64,000 bases of DNA from Oreohelix idahoensis (Eukaryota; Mollusca; Gastropoda; Stylommatophora; Oreohelicidae), in NCBI GenBank assembly GCA_024509875.1, contig JAMPIV010009922.1, positions 292,001 through 356,000 on the forward strand, given 5' to 3'. This document shows positions 11,101 to 22,170 of this stretch, piece by piece (positions within the stretch are counted from its first letter, which is position 1; each line of letters opens with the position of its first letter). The notes under the pieces were generated by a model. It did no database searches. It was given only the letters and a program-made list of their open reading frames with translations, and had not been told where the DNA came from. The translations under genes and the position numbers were made by a program.

Positions 11101-12658
11101 TTTGCAGCCTATTTTCCAGGCTACGGACAATTCACAAGCAACTCATGGTCAGTACTCATCTCTGTCAGTTATACAGGATGAGGAAACTACTTTTTCTGAT
11201 GTCAATCTTCCTCTTTCTATGGTCCCACTTTATTCTACGGAATCTTGGAAAAACGTGACCGTTTCTCCAAATCTTTCCGCTGAGGAACATCGACAAGTTT
11301 CTTCGATGTTGCAAACATTTCAGGATGTTCTTACAGACATCCCGGGACACACACATGTCATAGAACATGACATTGTGCTAACTGATCACAATCCTATCAG
11401 AGTCAGACCATATCCAATACCTATCCATTTCCAGTCTCAAGTCGAAAAAGAGTTGGATGAAATGATACGTTTGGAAATCATTGAACCATCCACTTCAGCA
11501 TACTCTTCGTCTATGGTTATTGTTCGAAAGAAGGATAATAACATTCGCATTTGCGTAGATTATCGCAAATTGAACCAAGTTACGAAGTTCGATGCTGAAC
11601 CTATGCCTTCATTAGAAGAGCTACTCAATAAACTTTCTAATTCTAGATTCTTTACCAAACTAGATTTGTCTAAAGGTTATTGGCAAGTCCCGCTAACTGA
11701 ACGTGCCAAACCTTTTACAGCTTTTTCTACACCTAGGGGTTTATTCCAATGGAATTTCATGCCTTTTGGTCTTATGAACGCCCCTGCTACATTCGTACGC
11801 ATGATGCGGCGAATTCTCGCATATCGTACAGATGTCATAGCATACCTAGATGATATCTGTCTATTCAGTGATTCTTGGGAAGATCATTATTTGGGTTTAT
11901 ACGAATTACTGTCTACTCTTCGCGAGTATAACTTGACTGCAAAACCCTCAAAAGCCTTTATAGGATTTAGCGAGATTTCTTTCCTAGGTCATCGGGTTGG
12001 TCATGGTCTTTTAAAGACAGAGGACCACAATGTTTCAAAAATACTTAACATTTCGGTCCCTAAGACGAAGAAACAAGTAAGGAGTCTATTAGGTTTGATT
12101 CAATTCTACGGACGATTCATTCCGAATCTGTCCTCCATTATGGCACCGCTTTCTACTTTATTGAAGAAAGGGTCGCCTAATCTGATCCGCTGGTCTAAAG
12201 AATGTCAATCCTCATTGGACCAGGTTAAAGCCCTATTTTCATCTCCACCTATTCTTAAGTTACCTACTATTGAGAAGACTTTTGTTCTTCGAAGTGACGC
12301 CTCGTCAACAGGGATTGGGGCAGCACTAATGCAGGAGTATTCTGATACTTTGCATCCGGTGATGTATATCTCTAGGAAATTAAACGCTGCAGAAAAGAAT
12401 TACTCGGTTTTAGACCGTGAGTTATTGGCTATGGTATGGTCTATTCTGAAGTTACAAAGATTTCTTCTAGGCGCACATTTCATTGTGGAAACCGACCAGA
12501 AAGCGCTTACTGCTATTCAGAGCAAAAACTTGAAGAGCTCGAGGTCCACTCGTTATGCCATAGCTCTTCAACCATTTCATTTCTCGGTTCGAGCTATCCG
12601 TGGTTCGGATAATGTAATGGCAGACATTCTGTCCAGATGTCCACACGATTCCACATGA
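8153..12658 (+). CDS. E1 gag-protease-integrase-RT-RNase H polyprotein
   Basis: This 1501-residue open frame extends upstream through the QAEERKLQ coiled-coil repeats, so its ATG is internal. Residues 38-200 form a helical capsid region of the type from which the SCAN domain is thought to derive. Residues 225-370 are Asn/Arg-rich (RNA-binding tail). C389-x2-C392-x13-C406-G-H408 replaces the usual zinc knuckle. The protease has DSG at 442-444. Integrase has H636/H638/H645 with C672/C675/C678, then D708, D768 and E804, and a GPY module at 945-947. RT has D1171 and YLDD at 1231-1234. RNase H has D1382, E1423, D1448 and D1486 or D1491. All these catalytic positions are present. Integrase precedes RT, as in Gmr1-like elements. 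It would copy the RNA and integrate the product in the nucleus. Confidence 0.95.
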   Translation: MEHDEKVLALELEKLKLLNTGNANDANKVSNKTNAKDFKLNLPAFNPSIDDITFYLDRFESACNVHNIDKTLYVYHLSKILRGDALTLLSMVDVPDKNNYEVVRAALLKKYQLNEDGYRLKFKTMLPETGVEFSEFISGIRLTFLRWVELSKTENTFEALMDLLLRDKVMSSVNEAFLSFLHERKPKNIKEMEEYCSQYVTAHPHITISNSKVKEGLPVASAAPYGPNFMRKFQGSQKNFNKKSNRNYAQNHSDQFQGDSSSQNWRQPNTTRYSTPVNFRNFHKGNRYRGKYFMQRPQYQDNRGSQQHRDSNDSYGNWNSNQDKNYSRDFNDNCRGNNGRGRSQHKRKRYQQTNSVQQESQGADKQVNNDKDHNAIGCSSFDFGRANKCIQCSTLFDPKTISTLSCGHPLPALPANVAHDGRGSLILHKGLVNSNPVSVLFDSGCTTVGVRQSLVDPSCATGKVIKCVTFGGTLEKYPTAIIHIATPFFTGEVHACLLPNPIADLIIGRIHGVRECTPQQIAVWEEQNIEATNAVVTRAHALDPPQTSLTNNDEVNDQDSHLTITRDSFIKLQEEDPSLQKFFILAKKGDPNQNTNRKSWISMKNGVLVRMVQDSTTSTHSQILVPKSMRLQILQHAHDSQCAGHMGFSRTKSRVLAAFFWPFVSKDIRMYCRSCKVCQEVKSKGPRHAAPIQAADIPIRPFQKMAIDIIGPFRIKSARGHQFILTCVDMCTRWPEAIPLKSISTADIADALWLIFSRLGFPGEILSDHGTQLISDTMSQVMSMLHIKRSLSSIYHPMSNGLVERLNRTLKTLLGKITEDHPQDWDRVLPAALFAYREVPNEHTGFSPFELVFGAQPRGPMSLLHDLITADNISDETQSSYEYVIALRQKIIEACKLATSSSEFAKEKARQFANKNRCLRQLCPGDKALVLLPSRENRLLIAWKGPYAIVSKISDVDYVVDIDGKHKTFHINMLTEFYERPDYLQPIFQATDNSQATHGQYSSLSVIQDEETTFSDVNLPLSMVPLYSTESWKNVTVSPNLSAEEHRQVSSMLQTFQDVLTDIPGHTHVIEHDIVLTDHNPIRVRPYPIPIHFQSQVEKELDEMIRLEIIEPSTSAYSSSMVIVRKKDNNIRICVDYRKLNQVTKFDAEPMPSLEELLNKLSNSRFFTKLDLSKGYWQVPLTERAKPFTAFSTPRGLFQWNFMPFGLMNAPATFVRMMRRILAYRTDVIAYLDDICLFSDSWEDHYLGLYELLSTLREYNLTAKPSKAFIGFSEISFLGHRVGHGLLKTEDHNVSKILNISVPKTKKQVRSLLGLIQFYGRFIPNLSSIMAPLSTLLKKGSPNLIRWSKECQSSLDQVKALFSSPPILKLPTIEKTFVLRSDASSTGIGAALMQEYSDTLHPVMYISRKLNAAEKNYSVLDRELLAMVWSILKLQRFLLGAHFIVETDQKALTAIQSKNLKSSRSTRYAIALQPFHFSVRAIRGSDNVMADILSRCPHDST

Positions 12659-13416
12659 TTCTTCTGTCATATATATATATTTCCTGATATACAGTCCAAT
12701 GTTATAATGACATGTTAGTAGATTTTGTCTCACTTTTTTTTTTTGAGGGAAATTTATAACATTGTACCATGTAATTATCTAAGAAGGCTTAGTTAGTGAT
12801 ATACGGGCCAAAAGATCACTCGGCCACATTTAAATAAATTATTTTCAGGATTGTATTAAGAAATTTACCAGTTGTCTTTAAGATTTGTGTTATTGATATT
12901 TTCGCAGCACATCATTGAAGTCTGCGAGTTTATGTCCATTGTGGAACTTTGAGGATATCAAGTCCTGTCCTACATTGGGAGCGGATGATGTCCACATCTT
13001 CTTCTATTGAATGTTTTATGTCACCGAAGATCAACACATGTATTACTTATTAATTACTGTTACTTTATATAATGTAATAATATAGTGCGGTATATTAGTA
13101 AATTACACCGCTATTTGCAACACATTGTATGATAACACATAATATATTTAATTTCATATATTGGTATGAGAATAATTTGATTGTCATTATGTTGTTGCCA
13201 TCATTGTGGCGTGTGTTGGTGGCACCTTCCTGGAATATATCAGCGTATACTTAGATAAATTTTTTCTCTAAGGATCTGAGATATGATCTCAGTGTCGCTC
13301 CATGCGTTGAGCTAATTTGTTAGGTATATATCCACGCATCATACGTGCGTTAGGAGCCTAGATTTTTTCCGGCTCCAGGATTTAAAAAAAAAAAAAATGT
13401 TTCATTTTTTTTTTCC
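12659..13416 (+). other. E1 3' non-coding region
   Basis: This is 0.76 kb between the pol stop and the purine tract, AT-rich, with A and T homopolymers near 13382-13414. I see no envelope-like or other reading frame here. E1 is therefore a gag-pol element without a third gene. Confidence 0.7.
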
Positions 13417-13424
13417 AGGGAGGG
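13417..13424 (+). other. Candidate polypurine tract of E1
   Basis: AGGGAGGG lies immediately before TGCGGTAATG, the inferred start of the 3' LTR. A purine tract touching the LTR is the expected plus-strand primer site, and this sets the LTR start at 13425. Confidence 0.6.
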
Positions 13425-14808
13425 TGCGGTAATGTTACGCACGGATCATTATTATTTTTCGTTTGTATAAACATTTTTCATATGTATGATCATTTTTTTG
13501 ACTGAAGTGTGTATTATGTTTTCTATGGTCAAAGGGACATAATCCGAGTTATCGAAACTACAATTTTTTAGGAGTTTGCCTTCTCTTGTATAGAGACACG
13601 TTCGGTCTATAATTTCTTGAACGAAGCGTGACCACATCTCCTTATTTGGTAGTACCAGTCAACTATGGTAGATGTCTGAAACCTTTCTTAACGCTTCTTT
13701 TCATGACCATAAAAGGCGCGATTCTATAAGACTTTTATCTCGAATGTTCTTAGAATCGTCTTATTGTGAACGGCAACTCAGAGATTGTCGTTCTGCGCAT
13801 GTCAAAAGCTGGGAGTTCGTTCTGTGTGTTCCGCCCAGTTCGGGAGTTTAGAAATGGTTTAAGAAGCGAGCAGACGCGACCTGCGTCTTGTGATTTTCTG
13901 AGGGAAATACATTGTTTGTGAGTTAGTTAGCTAACTAGACTATTTCCCAGTATTATTCACGCCTGCCTGGAGGCATATGTTCATGGTTGATTTTCCGAAA
14001 TAAGGTAATTCCTCTTGTATCGAACTTTATGCTATCATCTAGAGGTTCGTCATTTTGTCGCCTATTTGCTCGCCTGTGTGATGCAAAATGGAGAGGTACT
14101 TTGACTAGGATTAAGTCACCGGTATCTGTATACCTGAACTAGTTAAATATATATGGGTCGCTCTAGACCAACAAGACTATTGTCTGTGTTCCAGGATTCG
14201 TTATATCAGAGATCACGTCCAAGTCAGATGGTTAGACTTAGGAACATTATAAAGGTCGAGCTGACCTGTAGCCCATGTATGCTATTCACGTGCAGACAGT
14301 AAACGGACTGATTGTATACATCTGATCTGCTAGCATCAGAATGGGAGCATTTATTATTGTTTATGAACATTGAAGATCTGTAGCTGACACTGTTGCAGAA
14401 ATTATTATTATTTATACAGCTTCACGAACTAGAACTCTATGATTTATGAATTTCTGAATTTATTGAACTGTGATGTCTTATGACGCATATATACAACAGC
14501 TGTCATTGCTGACTACAGAAATTGTTTTCAATGTGCCATATCATCTTGCTGAACTCGTTAACTATGTTGATGTCATAAGTATCATGACTGTTTTGTGGCG
14601 TGCAATAAATGGAAGAAACTTATACAACGAAGTTACCCTTTCTATGACTCTACACGTCATGTTGCCTGTGTGATAACCCTGTGAACTGTTCCACTACCAC
14701 ATACACAGCAACATCCTAAATCAGAGAAGACACCTACATCTTGCACTTTAATACCAGGTGTCGATAAGGGTGGCAAGTTACCACTTCAGCTCAAATCCAC
14801 CCTTATCA
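13425..14808 (+). repeat. E1 3' LTR, full length
   Basis: It starts TGCGGTAATGTTACG and ends CCACCCTTATCA, so it has TG...CA ends and is 1384 bp. From 13448 onwards it equals the 5' LTR with one substitution and one 4-bp gap. The first 23 bp have no counterpart at the left end of E1. Confidence 0.9.
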
Positions 14809-16792
14809 CTTATTTATTTCAATACATAAATGACTGTGAAACCAATTGTTTACATATCAAACAATAAGTTGATCACATGACTTCGATGTTGTATTTATTG
14901 ATATATTTTTCTGATGATAAAAATCTTCGTTAAATCAAGATTACTTTGTAAATACACACAGAAACATATTGTTACCCTTTGTATTACGCCCAGTTCCACA
15001 AAGCATTTTGTTAAAATTATCCCAAGTAAATGCAACACATGTGTCTGAGGAAGTCATATTTTAAAGTCAGATATTTTGAAATCGTTTCTGCTGACTTTAG
15101 TTTATTCTGCACCTTAATTACTTTGTATGGTAAATAACCAGCTTTCAGGTAAAAATACTGAATGATAATTGAAAACATTTTGCCCCAGCCGTGTTCGCCT
15201 CAGTGGGAGCGTAATGAGCAACGCTGATTTCATCCACTCCTTCAAAAAGTGGATCAGTTGAGTGTTTTGGTGCTGGCGCATACAAATTTAGTGGCAATTT
15301 CTGAATCAGGAATAGCATTATTTTGAAGTAGAGTCTACTGATTTTAAACTACTGTGATGTTTCACAAGCCAAAAGACCTTCTTTCACAGCAACTGTAGTC
15401 TGTTGCATCTCTGCACACGTGTGGCAAATGGAGACCGACTAACAGTCAAAGGGAATGAATAAGGAGAATTGGAATGGGAAGGTTCAGATAGAGTACAAAA
15501 AAATGGGATGCGTGAACAATAATGCGCATGAAAGGGGTGAACGATAATCCAGTGAAGCACGCTTTTCTCAGCAGCAGTCCAGAGGCGTGAAGTAGAGTGT
15601 GCAGATGGCACGTACGCTAGTAGCCATGTTGAAGGCAGTACTCAAGTAGTTTAGGTGATGAATATTTCACGGACAAGAAGTAGTTTAGGAAAATGATTAA
15701 CACGAAGTATTGAATAGTGAGAATTCTTGTCTAGAAGGAGAAACGGTGTGAGTTAGATTTTATTCAGAAAAGGAAAAGGTATGTAGAGTGAAATCTGATA
15801 CATACATAGACAGTAGTCCTATTCTTCAATGATGAAAAGGAAAATAACAACCCTGGAGAGGTCCGGTCTACCAATAGATAACCTGAACACTGCGAGGATA
15901 TATATAACAATAATCTAAGAAATTGTAAGGAAGAAAGAACAGAAATACATAGAGATTCTTCAATGATAGAAAATAACAACCCTGGAGAGGTCCGGTCTAC
16001 CTGAACCTGAACACTGATGGATATATATAACAATAAAAGATCAGAAAAGGACTATAGCACCTGAATGATCACTGATGGTTAAAGATCAGAAGGTGTAGAT
16101 TCGATACTGAACGAGAAAGAGAGTGAGGGAAGGAATAAATATTGAGAAAGAACTTACACATTGTATATTCTGTGATGGACCAGATGTGGAGGTCAGAGCA
16201 GACAGCAATGATCCTCTCATATGTAAATAAATAGTGTTTCAATTACTATGGCGTTATCTCATCGCTTACTGTGTGTGTGTGTGACTGTTATAATTATACA
16301 GCATGTCAATGCTAACTAAAGAGGTAAAAGAACCTGGGCAGACATTGCCACATAATATGATTCATGATACAGCGACCAGGCTATCACACACGTGACATTC
16401 TGTTTCTCAACCTTGCTGATCGATTGCAAAAACAGGACCATTTCTCTTTCAATTCGGCTACACACACACTTTCATTTTGGCACTTAGCGTAAGTTTGTGT
16501 CATAAATTTATAATACCATTAATTAATGTGTAGTTAAATATTTAAACTATTGGTAACTTGCAATAGACGACGAGGTTTCAATTGACTAAACCTAGAACCG
16601 TGTTAAGATCGGCCTTAGTAATTTCAAGCCAGATTTGAGCCATTCTGCTGAGGCCCGCTGGATTTAAGATTAGTTTTGTTGTAACATGCTTTATCTCAAC
16701 TTCTTGCGAAGAAGTATAGATACTGTTTAATTTTGAAGACAATATTATTGCTCGTATTTTTTGAATACCTAACTTGAAATAATCTAGGGCAT
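14809..16792. other. Non-coding stretch with one imperfect duplication
   Basis: No gene is recognisable. A segment at about 15826-15915 (with ACAACCCTGGAGAGGTCCGG) is repeated imperfectly at about 15957-16035. Short frames here lack motifs. This is probably decayed repeat DNA. Confidence 0.5.
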
Positions 16793-17063
16793 GGAGCCGC
16801 GCTGGTGTAATGGTTACCACACTGCGCTGGCGATCGGGTGATCCAGGTTCAAGCCCGGGCGAGAACATTTGAAAGAATGTCGTCGACCAGGGACTGGCAG
16901 CTTCTGAGCCGACCCAGCTTTAATGGGTACCCTCCGAAGACGGCGAGTATCTGCCTGAATGGTGAGTGAACACCTGTCAGTGTACAGGGAAAAAAGGGAT
17001 ACTCCCGTAAAAATCAGTCTCAGGTTAGATATACTAACCAGATATTCTCGCCTCGAGTATAGC
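16793..17063 (+). mobile_element. tRNA-derived SINE, family A, short subtype
   Basis: The head GGAGCCGCGCTGGTGTAATG includes an A-box-like TGGTGTAATGG. About 35 bp later comes a B-box-like GGTTCAAGCCC, as in tRNA-derived RNA polymerase III promoters. The body has GCCGACCCAGC, CTGCCTGAATGG and GGGATACTC blocks shared with the copies at 41534 and 44575, and ends near CCTCGAGTAT. It lacks the internal duplication those two carry and has no A-tail, so it is an older or truncated copy. Confidence 0.85.
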
Positions 17064-17303
17064 TTGAGTTAAAATATGATGATAACCTATTATAAACGAT
17101 CCAACAATATGAAATTCTTCTGTATTGTTGATAATGTGTTGTAAGTGTTGTCGTTACAGATTTAATGGCTGTCACAAAGCAACATATTGTTGATGATCTA
17201 ATGTAGTCGTCGGTTCGATCTCCAGACCTTGCGTTGTGTCAGCTCTCAGCACTCAACACAATATGCTTCACTTCATATCTTGAATGCATCATTACACCAA
17301 CAG

Positions 17304-19313
17304 TGTCGCATAGAGATTTATGATCAATAAATTTTCTATATTCTTTTCTTTTCTACCCGTGTCCTCTACTTTATTATCGCTCTTTTATCGTTTTCCTGTA
17401 TTTTTCGCATTCGTTCGTTTGCGAAAAATATATTTCTTTCCCATTCTGACTTTACCATTTTTCTCATACACTGGTAACGCATTTTATTACATCAGGTGTC
17501 AGTCGCTGCAGGTAGAGGACAAACTGTGAATATCCGTCTAGTCAGACAAGAGAGCAGACATTTGTCTAGCATTTCCATCGGACACGTAGCTTCTACGGCT
17601 AAAGTTCTCGGCGAGGTGTGGAAACTGCCATCTACCTCGACCAGAAATGAGACATTCGTCTAGCATTTCCATCTGACACGGCACTCTACGGCCAGTTTCT
17701 TAGACGGAGGTGTCAAAGACGCGAAGTGGCAGTTTATGGCAATCTCTTGGTTTACGTAAGTGTTAATAGGAGAGGGGAAGACGGGGGGGGGGTTCGAAAT
17801 AATGTGGGATCCTTTGTCTATTTCATATATCTTAACCGGAGTTTTAGATTTCATTCACTCAGTAACTTCGCAGTCAAGACTAGAACAACCTACGTTCGAT
17901 TCCTAAGAATCTCTGTTGATAGAAGATGGCATTTAGTTGGTCGAAGTGGATTTAGTTCTTAGTAGTTCTGTGTTGAGTGAAAACTGGGGTGACCCAACTC
18001 TACCAGCGTTGAGTACTGATTAGTATCTGTGAAGAACATAAACATTTTATTCTTAAAAACGTGGGTGTATCAAGTAAAACCTGTCTGGCATTGCATTGGC
18101 ATCCAGAACGACAGAGTACCCATTCCATAAACTTTAAGATTTAAATAAAGTAACGGGCCTATCGCGCCAGATTTAATTCTTCCAGAGAAAAACCTCAAGT
18201 ACATTTCAGCCCTTGTGGCAAGCAAAGTATTAATATCAGTAACATTCCGACGAAGTTTTGACTGGCGGTGGTGCGACCAAATAAAGTCCTATACTGAGAG
18301 AAGGCAGTTACCTGACATTCCTAATTACTAGAAACCTTAGCTATTGACACTGTGCTCGCTGTTAACGTTCGTGCCTGGACAATTTTAATGTGACAGAACC
18401 AGATATCCTAAAATAAGTATAACCAAGAAAACGTTCCCTGAAGCATTGAATTCAACCCGTCTTTTTGGAACTGGGGTTCTCTTGGCCAAGTCTACCATTG
18501 GAGAGTCTGTATGTGCATGTCCTAAAAATTGTGTTTCCAGAAGTTGCTACCAAAGCTGTGAGTACGAATTAAAGGCACGTGATCATGGCTGACTGAATAG
18601 AGTGAATGCAGGACTGAGTGATTCATTTAATGTTGTATTTTGGCACCCATTTTGCTGTCTTAACTTTCTTTATGCAAGTTTGTTTTGTTGCTAACAATAT
18701 TTTTCCTTAGGATAGATCAGAGTATCCAAGTCTGTTCATACCTTTAAAGAGAAATCTTAGGCTAAATCATATGTATCCGTGACTCTTTGTGGCTATCACT
18801 TTTCTTCTAACAGGACTGTGGGCTATACATCGGGGGAAAAGATCATACCAATGGGTTTATCTTTCTTGTAGCAATTCATTGACTTTATGACTATTTGTAT
18901 ATGCTTAAATGTAATTTTATATGTTGTGATGGAAGTTTATTTTGATAATTAAACTTCACAATTTAAACTTAATCAGTGTGGCGGTCAGTTTGTTCCCAAA
19001 TATCTATATTTTTCATTGTCATAGGTTCACGTGTTTGTGCGTCTATTGTCGTCACTTATGTGTGTGGGTATGTGAGGACAGATATATTAATATATATTAT
19101 ATTAGATTTGTCTGACTAATCTAACTCTGTTGTAGATGATAGGCTGACTGAGAGGAGCTTCTCGAGTGTCAGAGACAGAATCTACTATATTTCCTCCACC
19201 TCACTCGTGAAATCTATTTTCTATTTTATCATCTCACTGAGCTATCACTTATGTCTATGTCTATTCAGAAGGGACCAAACTAAGTCTTAATCACCTATCA
19301 CAAATCTACGACA
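17304..19313 (+). repeat. E2 5' LTR
   Basis: This 2010-bp LTR has TG...CA ends. It contains a 10-base G run near 17783 and an initiator-like TTCATTCACTCAGTAAC near 17850 downstream of a weak CATATATC. Its last 600 bp, up to CTACGACA, are clearly related to the 3' LTR of E3. Confidence 0.92.
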
Positions 19314-19317
19314 AATG

Positions 19318-19334
19318 TGGGCTCGTTTCAGGAA
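19318..19334 (+). other. Candidate primer-binding site of E2
   Basis: TGGGCTCGTTTCAGGAA starts four bases after the LTR end. TGG plus GCTCGT resembles the start of tRNA-Pro-type binding sites, but the rest does not match perfectly. Weaker copies of the motif (ACGACAAATGAGGTCTCGTC and a third) follow within 170 bp, as if the LTR edge plus primer site had been duplicated. Confidence 0.45.
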
Positions 19335-20161
19335 ATTGAACTAAAAATCCTTAGCAAATCTACGACAAATGAGGTCTCGTCTATCGGGCTTTTGAACTTA
19401 GAAGAGGCAGACGATACGAATAATAGTGTTTGTTTGTCTAGGAATTTAACTCTAGTCCTGAGCAAGCACGACAGATATCAGCTCGTCTGTAGGATTGCTT
19501 TCTTTATTCTGTAATAGAGTAAGAGTGTGATTGTCTCGTGGTGTTATATTATCTTTTAAAATAACTATTCCCCTAGACCAACGATCTGTTTATGGGCGTG
19601 CTGACCACACAATTAATAATTGTTTTTTTCCACATCATTATTGAGCATTATACATTTGAGTTACAGGTTGATTTTGTCGGAATATATGTTAATTGTTGAT
19701 TTTGTAATACTAAACGCTGGTAAAGTTTGTGATTGTCTAGCAATCACAGGGTTCTGAAGAAGTAGGTGTTTGAGCTAAGCTAAGGAGTGCGTTCAGACAA
19801 TTACGTCTTGTTAATTGCCTCCCTTACCCTAACTGTCTTCAGGGGTGAACTTGATAGTGGATAAAAAAATTAAGGGATTTTTTTCTCCTTAAAAATTTTT
19901 TGCAATAATTATTTTGTTTCCTCTGTAGCAACTTACTTTTTTAGTGAGTAATCTTAACTACCATTTATTTGGCGTAGTCGTCTGCATTAGGTGCTTTATT
20001 GCCGATTAATAGCAGCGATAGTTAGATATTATATATTTTGGAGGAGGAATCCCAGGTTAAAGTATATCATCTTTTGGTTTGGTATTTTCTCGCAAGTGGT
20101 AAGGAACCAGTGTATCCTTTTCTTCTTTTCTTTCTCGACTAGTCCCAGTCAGCTATTTACT

Positions 20162-20527
20162 ATGGCCGAGAGCGCAAAGCTTAGGCAAATCCTCAGGGAC
20201 GAAGCGAGAGAAGAGGGTTTGGAAGGCGAGGAAGCGAAAGCTTTTGTCGGGAACGAACTTGACAGATATGATGCGGAGAGGAAAGCAGCTGAAGTTAAAG
20301 AGAAGAAGAAGATGGATGAGGAAATGGAAATCCGCAGGGAGAGAGAAAGAGAGAAGGAGAGACAGCACGAGAAGGAGAGGGAGGAGAGAGAGGAAAGAGA
20401 GAAGGAGAGACAGCATGAGAGGGAGAGGGAAGAGAGACAGCATGAGTTGGCTCTTAAAACTCTAGAAGTCCAGAGTCGTGGTGCTGCCTCTACCTCCAGC
20501 AATAGAGAGTCTTCTCATTCTTCTTAA
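20162..20527 (+). pseudogene. E2 gag N-terminal coiled coil
   Basis: It starts MAESAKLRQILRDEAREEG, similar in layout to the E5 gag start, and continues as a long Glu/Arg-rich coiled coil (about residues 40-110). The frame could extend upstream to 19991, but homology with the other gag proteins supports the ATG at 20162. It ends in a stop in the Ser-rich linker, and the capsid region follows in another frame, so one frameshift separates the two gag halves. The role would be gag assembly. Confidence 0.8.
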
Positions 20528-20565
20528 CTGATCCTTCTAGCACTCAATCTCTTCAACTCAACGCT

Positions 20566-22170
20566 ATGTCTTTTGCTCTAGAATCTTTCCCTTGTCCCAA
20601 TGAGAAGATTGACACATGGCTAGAAAAATTTGAGAAAATTGCAACTCTGTACGGTTTAGAGAGGTCGCGTTGGAATATGAAGCTTTCTCAGGCGTTGAAA
20701 AGCAGTGCGTATGATGTTTACGCCAAACTGGAAAGCAGCCAACAAGACAACTATGATGTGTTGAAGAAAGCGTTACTGGAGCGCTTTGAAATGAATGCTC
20801 GCAAATTTTTGCAACTGTTTCGCAACAGCAGGAAGGAGAGCTCTGAAACTTTTCAGCAGTTCTCGTCTTGTTTGAAGGGATACTTGACAAAGTGCCTTGA
20901 GCTTTCACAGCTCGCCTCTACCTATGAAGGTCTGGAGGAATTTGTTATAACAGAACAAATAAAGAACACTTTGTCTGCGGACACCCGAAGATTTTTAGCT
21001 GAGCAAGGTGCAGAAAAGCTTGAAGACATCTTGGAAAAGTCTGAGCGTTATCAAAATGCGATGGCCAAACTGCCGGCCACAAAACGTAAACCGACAGAAG
21101 AGCATTTTCGAAAGAATAATCTAGACCAATCTTCTCATGCTTCTAATCAGAATAACCACAGAGAAACTGGACCTCAAAAACCCCCTCCTGAAAAATCCAA
21201 GTTCTACAAAAACAAGTACCCCAACCACAGTCAACAGTCTGATCAACCCAGCCGTTCTTCATGGCACCGCAGCCAGCGAGGACAGGGTGACAAAGGGAAA
21301 ACCCCTGAGCACGGGACATATGATCAGACCAAGCACACCGAGCCTAAACGCATCGGATGCTTATTAAAAGTCTCGCAAGGCGGAATTATTGACAGTGATT
21401 CCCAACCTGAGGGAGAGAGACCCTCTACGCGAGGTACTGTTATTTTGAACGGTTTTCAAACTTTTTGTTTATTTGACACGGGGCTTTCTTTTGATTGCAT
21501 TGTTGCAAGAAACCTGGTTAAACCCGGTCAAGAGACAGGAGAGACCGTCGAACTTTGTGTTGTTTCTAAGAGTGATGCACCTACAGCGCTTCCCATCGCA
21601 TTGGTGGAGATCCACTCTGATTTTGTCAGAGGCGTGATCAAAGCGGCTGTTATGTATGACCCCATCTACCCAGTCATACTTGGCGGTAGATACGTGTTTA
21701 TTGGGAAACCGGAAGAGCCTATTGTGGCAGCAGTAACTACAAGATGGCAAACCAAGAAGGAATGGGAGCCTGCGCCTAATTTGTTACCTATGGAACTTAA
21801 AGAAGCGCAACAAAAGGACCCTACTTTGGCACCCTGCTTTAGGAAACTGCCCATGGCTAAGGAACCCAGACAGCACGGGGACATTTTTTCTGAGGATGGC
21901 GTACTTTATCGCAGAACGGGCAAGCCTGACCAAGGTTACAACTTGCTCCTAGTACCGAAACAGTACAGAAGCCAAATCCTAGAAATGGGGCACTTTCTTC
22001 CCTTCAGCGGACATATGGGACAGAACACCACAAACCAACGGATAACCACTCATTATTGGTGGCCAGGAGTAAATACTGATATTATCAGGTATGTCAAATC
22101 CTGTGCCCAGTGCCAACGTGTACCACCCAAGCAACGACCCCCCCAGTCCACATGGGTAAAATGCCAATAA
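20566..22170 (+). pseudogene. E2 gag capsid, protease and integrase zinc domain
   Basis: This is a 534-codon frame. Residues 1-165 are the SCAN-like capsid region (motifs WLEKFEKIATLYGLE and LAEQGAEKLEDIL). Residues 175-265 are a basic linker without a CCHC knuckle. The protease has DTG at 304-306 and the ILGG flap-side motif near 371. The integrase zinc domain has H476, H483, C513 and C516, and the frame then shifts before the catalytic core. It carries no pol enzyme beyond the start of integrase. Confidence 0.88.

Larger units (their letters stand above)
4614..14808 (+). mobile_element. E1: young Gmr1-like Ty3/Gypsy LTR retrotransposon
   Basis: Two nearly identical LTRs (4614-5978 and 13425-14808) flank a coding region with domain order gag-protease-integrase-RT-RNase H. 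Ty3/Gypsy elements normally place integrase last. Integrase before RT is the arrangement known from the Gmr1-like clade. Over the 1361 shared LTR bases I see one substitution (5630 C, 14460 T) and one 4-bp indel near 4757, so the insertion is very recent. The left LTR lacks the first 23 bp present in the right one, and I find no target duplication. Parts in order: LTR, 1.65 kb leader, gag N-terminus with frameshifts, 1501-codon gag-pol frame, 0.77 kb non-coding tail, purine tract, LTR. Confidence 0.93.

Noticed and set aside
13452..13637. 61-codon minus frame in the E1 3' LTR
   Set aside because: Lies in the LTR, no homologue, differs between the two LTRs because of the 4-bp indel.
15384..16033. 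Short minus-strand frames
   Set aside because: No motif; one is produced by an imperfect local duplication.
16793..16865. tRNA gene
   Set aside because: A and B boxes are present but the body continues into a SINE and repeats elsewhere; no cloverleaf ending.
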